The notes beneath the pieces are model-generated. The model was not told the origin of the DNA. It ran no database searches and saw only the letters and a program-made list of their open reading frames with translations. Shown one piece after another: positions 62,717 to 64,000 of a stretch of 64,000 nt of DNA. The position numbers and the translations under genes are program-made. Position 1 is the stretch's first letter. Each line of letters starts with the position of its first letter. This DNA is from Apis mellifera. Taxonomy: Eukaryota; Arthropoda; Insecta; Hymenoptera; Apidae. The stretch is taken from the NCBI RefSeq assembly GCF_003254395.2, contig NC_037646.1, positions 6,729,881 through 6,793,880 of the forward strand. The letters run 5' to 3'.

Positions 62717-64000
62717 TATGGTTGGTAACCGGTGCAGGAAGAAAAGTATAATCGCGACGGGGTCTCCGCGGGTGAAAAACGAATTAGTTTTCCGTGCCTG
62801 GGTTTATTGATTAAGTAATCTTAATACATCGCTGGGCCGCAATGTACCATAAAGAGAGCGGAACCGGAAACGATCCATTCTTAGCGGGGAATATGCTTTG
62901 TCGGTTGCCGCTCCACGCTTGGAATTTCTGCTTTGATTAATCTAACCTACCCCCGTACCAAGTTTTTTCCTATCCGCGGAGAGAGAGACTTATCATCTCG
63001 AGCGATCCACACTCTTCTGGCAACATTCCAGCACACACTCGTGTTTGCTTTTCGAGATTTCGCCGGATTCGATCCCACCATCTTCTTGTACGTGATCATT
63101 GTTCTCCCATCTTATCTTCCTCGTCAAATCCTTTCATTCTGCTCTTTCCTTTTTTTTTTATTTATTTATTCCATATTCTCAAAATTATTACTTCTTTAAT
63201 TCAAAGTTTTTGACTGCGAGATCTATTTATTTGTTTATTTATTTAAGCGCGTGGAAATATTCGATGAATGATCGAGGAAAATTTTTTTTTACATCAGAAG
63301 GAAGTTGCATGTAATTTTTGTAATTCATAATATAATTAAAAATATAGATAAGTGATGAATATCGATAAGAATTTTGCAATTGACGAAAGTTTGCATTATA
63401 AGATCTCTAAAAATAATTTTAACGAAATATATATAATTTTTAATTTCAAAAGAATTAAATTTTAAAATCTAATTATATATTTAATTTATATAATATTTTT
63501 AAATTATATATTTTACTATTATATATATTACTAATTATTTATTTAATTTATAATTATATTTTTAATTTTCAATATAATTATATACATCTATTAATTGTAA
63601 TTGTATCTAATTGTAAATTTTTTTCAACATTAGAGTCGATAGAATGATTCAAAAAATCGATGAGGGTAGATCGTGTGATTAAATCTTAAAAGTACTTAGA
63701 TATTACTTGTGTTCCATAATTTATATTCCACGAATGATTTCTCTTTCCGACGAGATTTCTATTGGAATCTTTTTCGACAGAAAAATGGCAAAGACTGTAG
63801 GTATATTGATTTCGGAACGGGAGGTTCACCCTCATCGATAATAATCGAGAGGGTGATCGCAGATATCGGGTGTCGATGTTTGGTCACTTAACTGTGACTA
63901 ACGGCCTGCTAACCGGCGTTTAAACGAGTTTCTGTTTGTTTAACACGTGTTTAACCATTTCGTTGCACGCGTCTTGTGCAAACAAGTAGCTCGACTTTTC

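Larger units (their letters stand above)
57397..64000. other. Intergenic region downstream of vnd
   Basis: No gene could be supported on either strand. GC-richer islands are at about 58120-58330, 59040-59460, 60370-60600, 61350-61530, 62020-62330, 62560-63120 and 63780-63990, between AT-rich stretches. These are candidate distal elements of vnd or of a gene beyond the window. The 62560-62960 island includes TTTATTGATTAAGTAATCTT, a run of homeodomain-like sites near 62803-62822. A GA tract lies at 60257-60282. Confidence 0.5.

Noticed and set aside
1..64000. tRNA, rRNA or known snRNA genes
   Set aside because: Scanning by eye for tRNA T-arm sequences and conserved rRNA/snRNA blocks found none; a covariance-model search would be needed to exclude short ncRNAs.

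Overview
The window looks like nuclear DNA of a hymenopteran insect, most likely a honey bee (Apis). Non-coding sequence is extremely AT-rich, genes are islands of higher GC, introns are short and AT-rich inside compact genes and several kb long elsewhere, and the proteins are insect-type. There is no sign of bacterial, viral or organellar DNA. All recognised genes lie on the + strand. Exon boundaries were placed by hand from GT/AG sites, reading phase and protein continuity; every multi-exon CDS given closes in frame.

Layout. (1) 560-4364: 3' end of a receptor tyrosine phosphatase of the Ptp99A type. The inactive D2 domain ends at TGA 1311-1313, but the same frame continues open for 1016 codons (1314-4361, stop 4362-4364) in clearly coding-like sequence. 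(2) 4365-11691: 3'UTR and intergenic DNA, containing a 16-base C run and a nearly perfect 0.6 kb inverted repeat (10043-10655) that carries eight AGATGGCGCT-type motifs. (3) 11692-13638: Vps16B (VIPAS39/SPE-39), 9 exons, 422 aa. (4) 14281-19430: Eb1, the microtubule plus-end protein, with two alternative copies of the exon completing the calponin-homology domain and a small candidate cassette exon. (5) 21480-32970: an unrecognised, probably insect-specific gene with two hydrophobic segments and two alternative C-termini. The short form is about 367 aa and is followed by polyadenylation signals; the long form is about 629 aa and carries a 63-bp coding tandem repeat. (6) 38563-57396: the NK2-class homeobox gene vnd (Nkx2.2 orthologue). 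It has two alternative first coding exons 10 kb apart, with GC-rich conserved-looking islands in its introns. (7) 57397-64000: intergenic DNA with GC islands, a tandem repeat of about 240-285 bp and Dorsal/NF-kB-like motifs.

The genes do not form a pathway: they are a receptor phosphatase, an endolysosomal trafficking factor, a microtubule factor, an orphan gene and a neural patterning regulator. The strongest leads are the Ptp99A in-frame tail behind a single TGA, the long hairpin with repeated CTCF-like cores, the alternative exons of Eb1 and vnd, and the isoform switch with coding minisatellite in the orphan gene.
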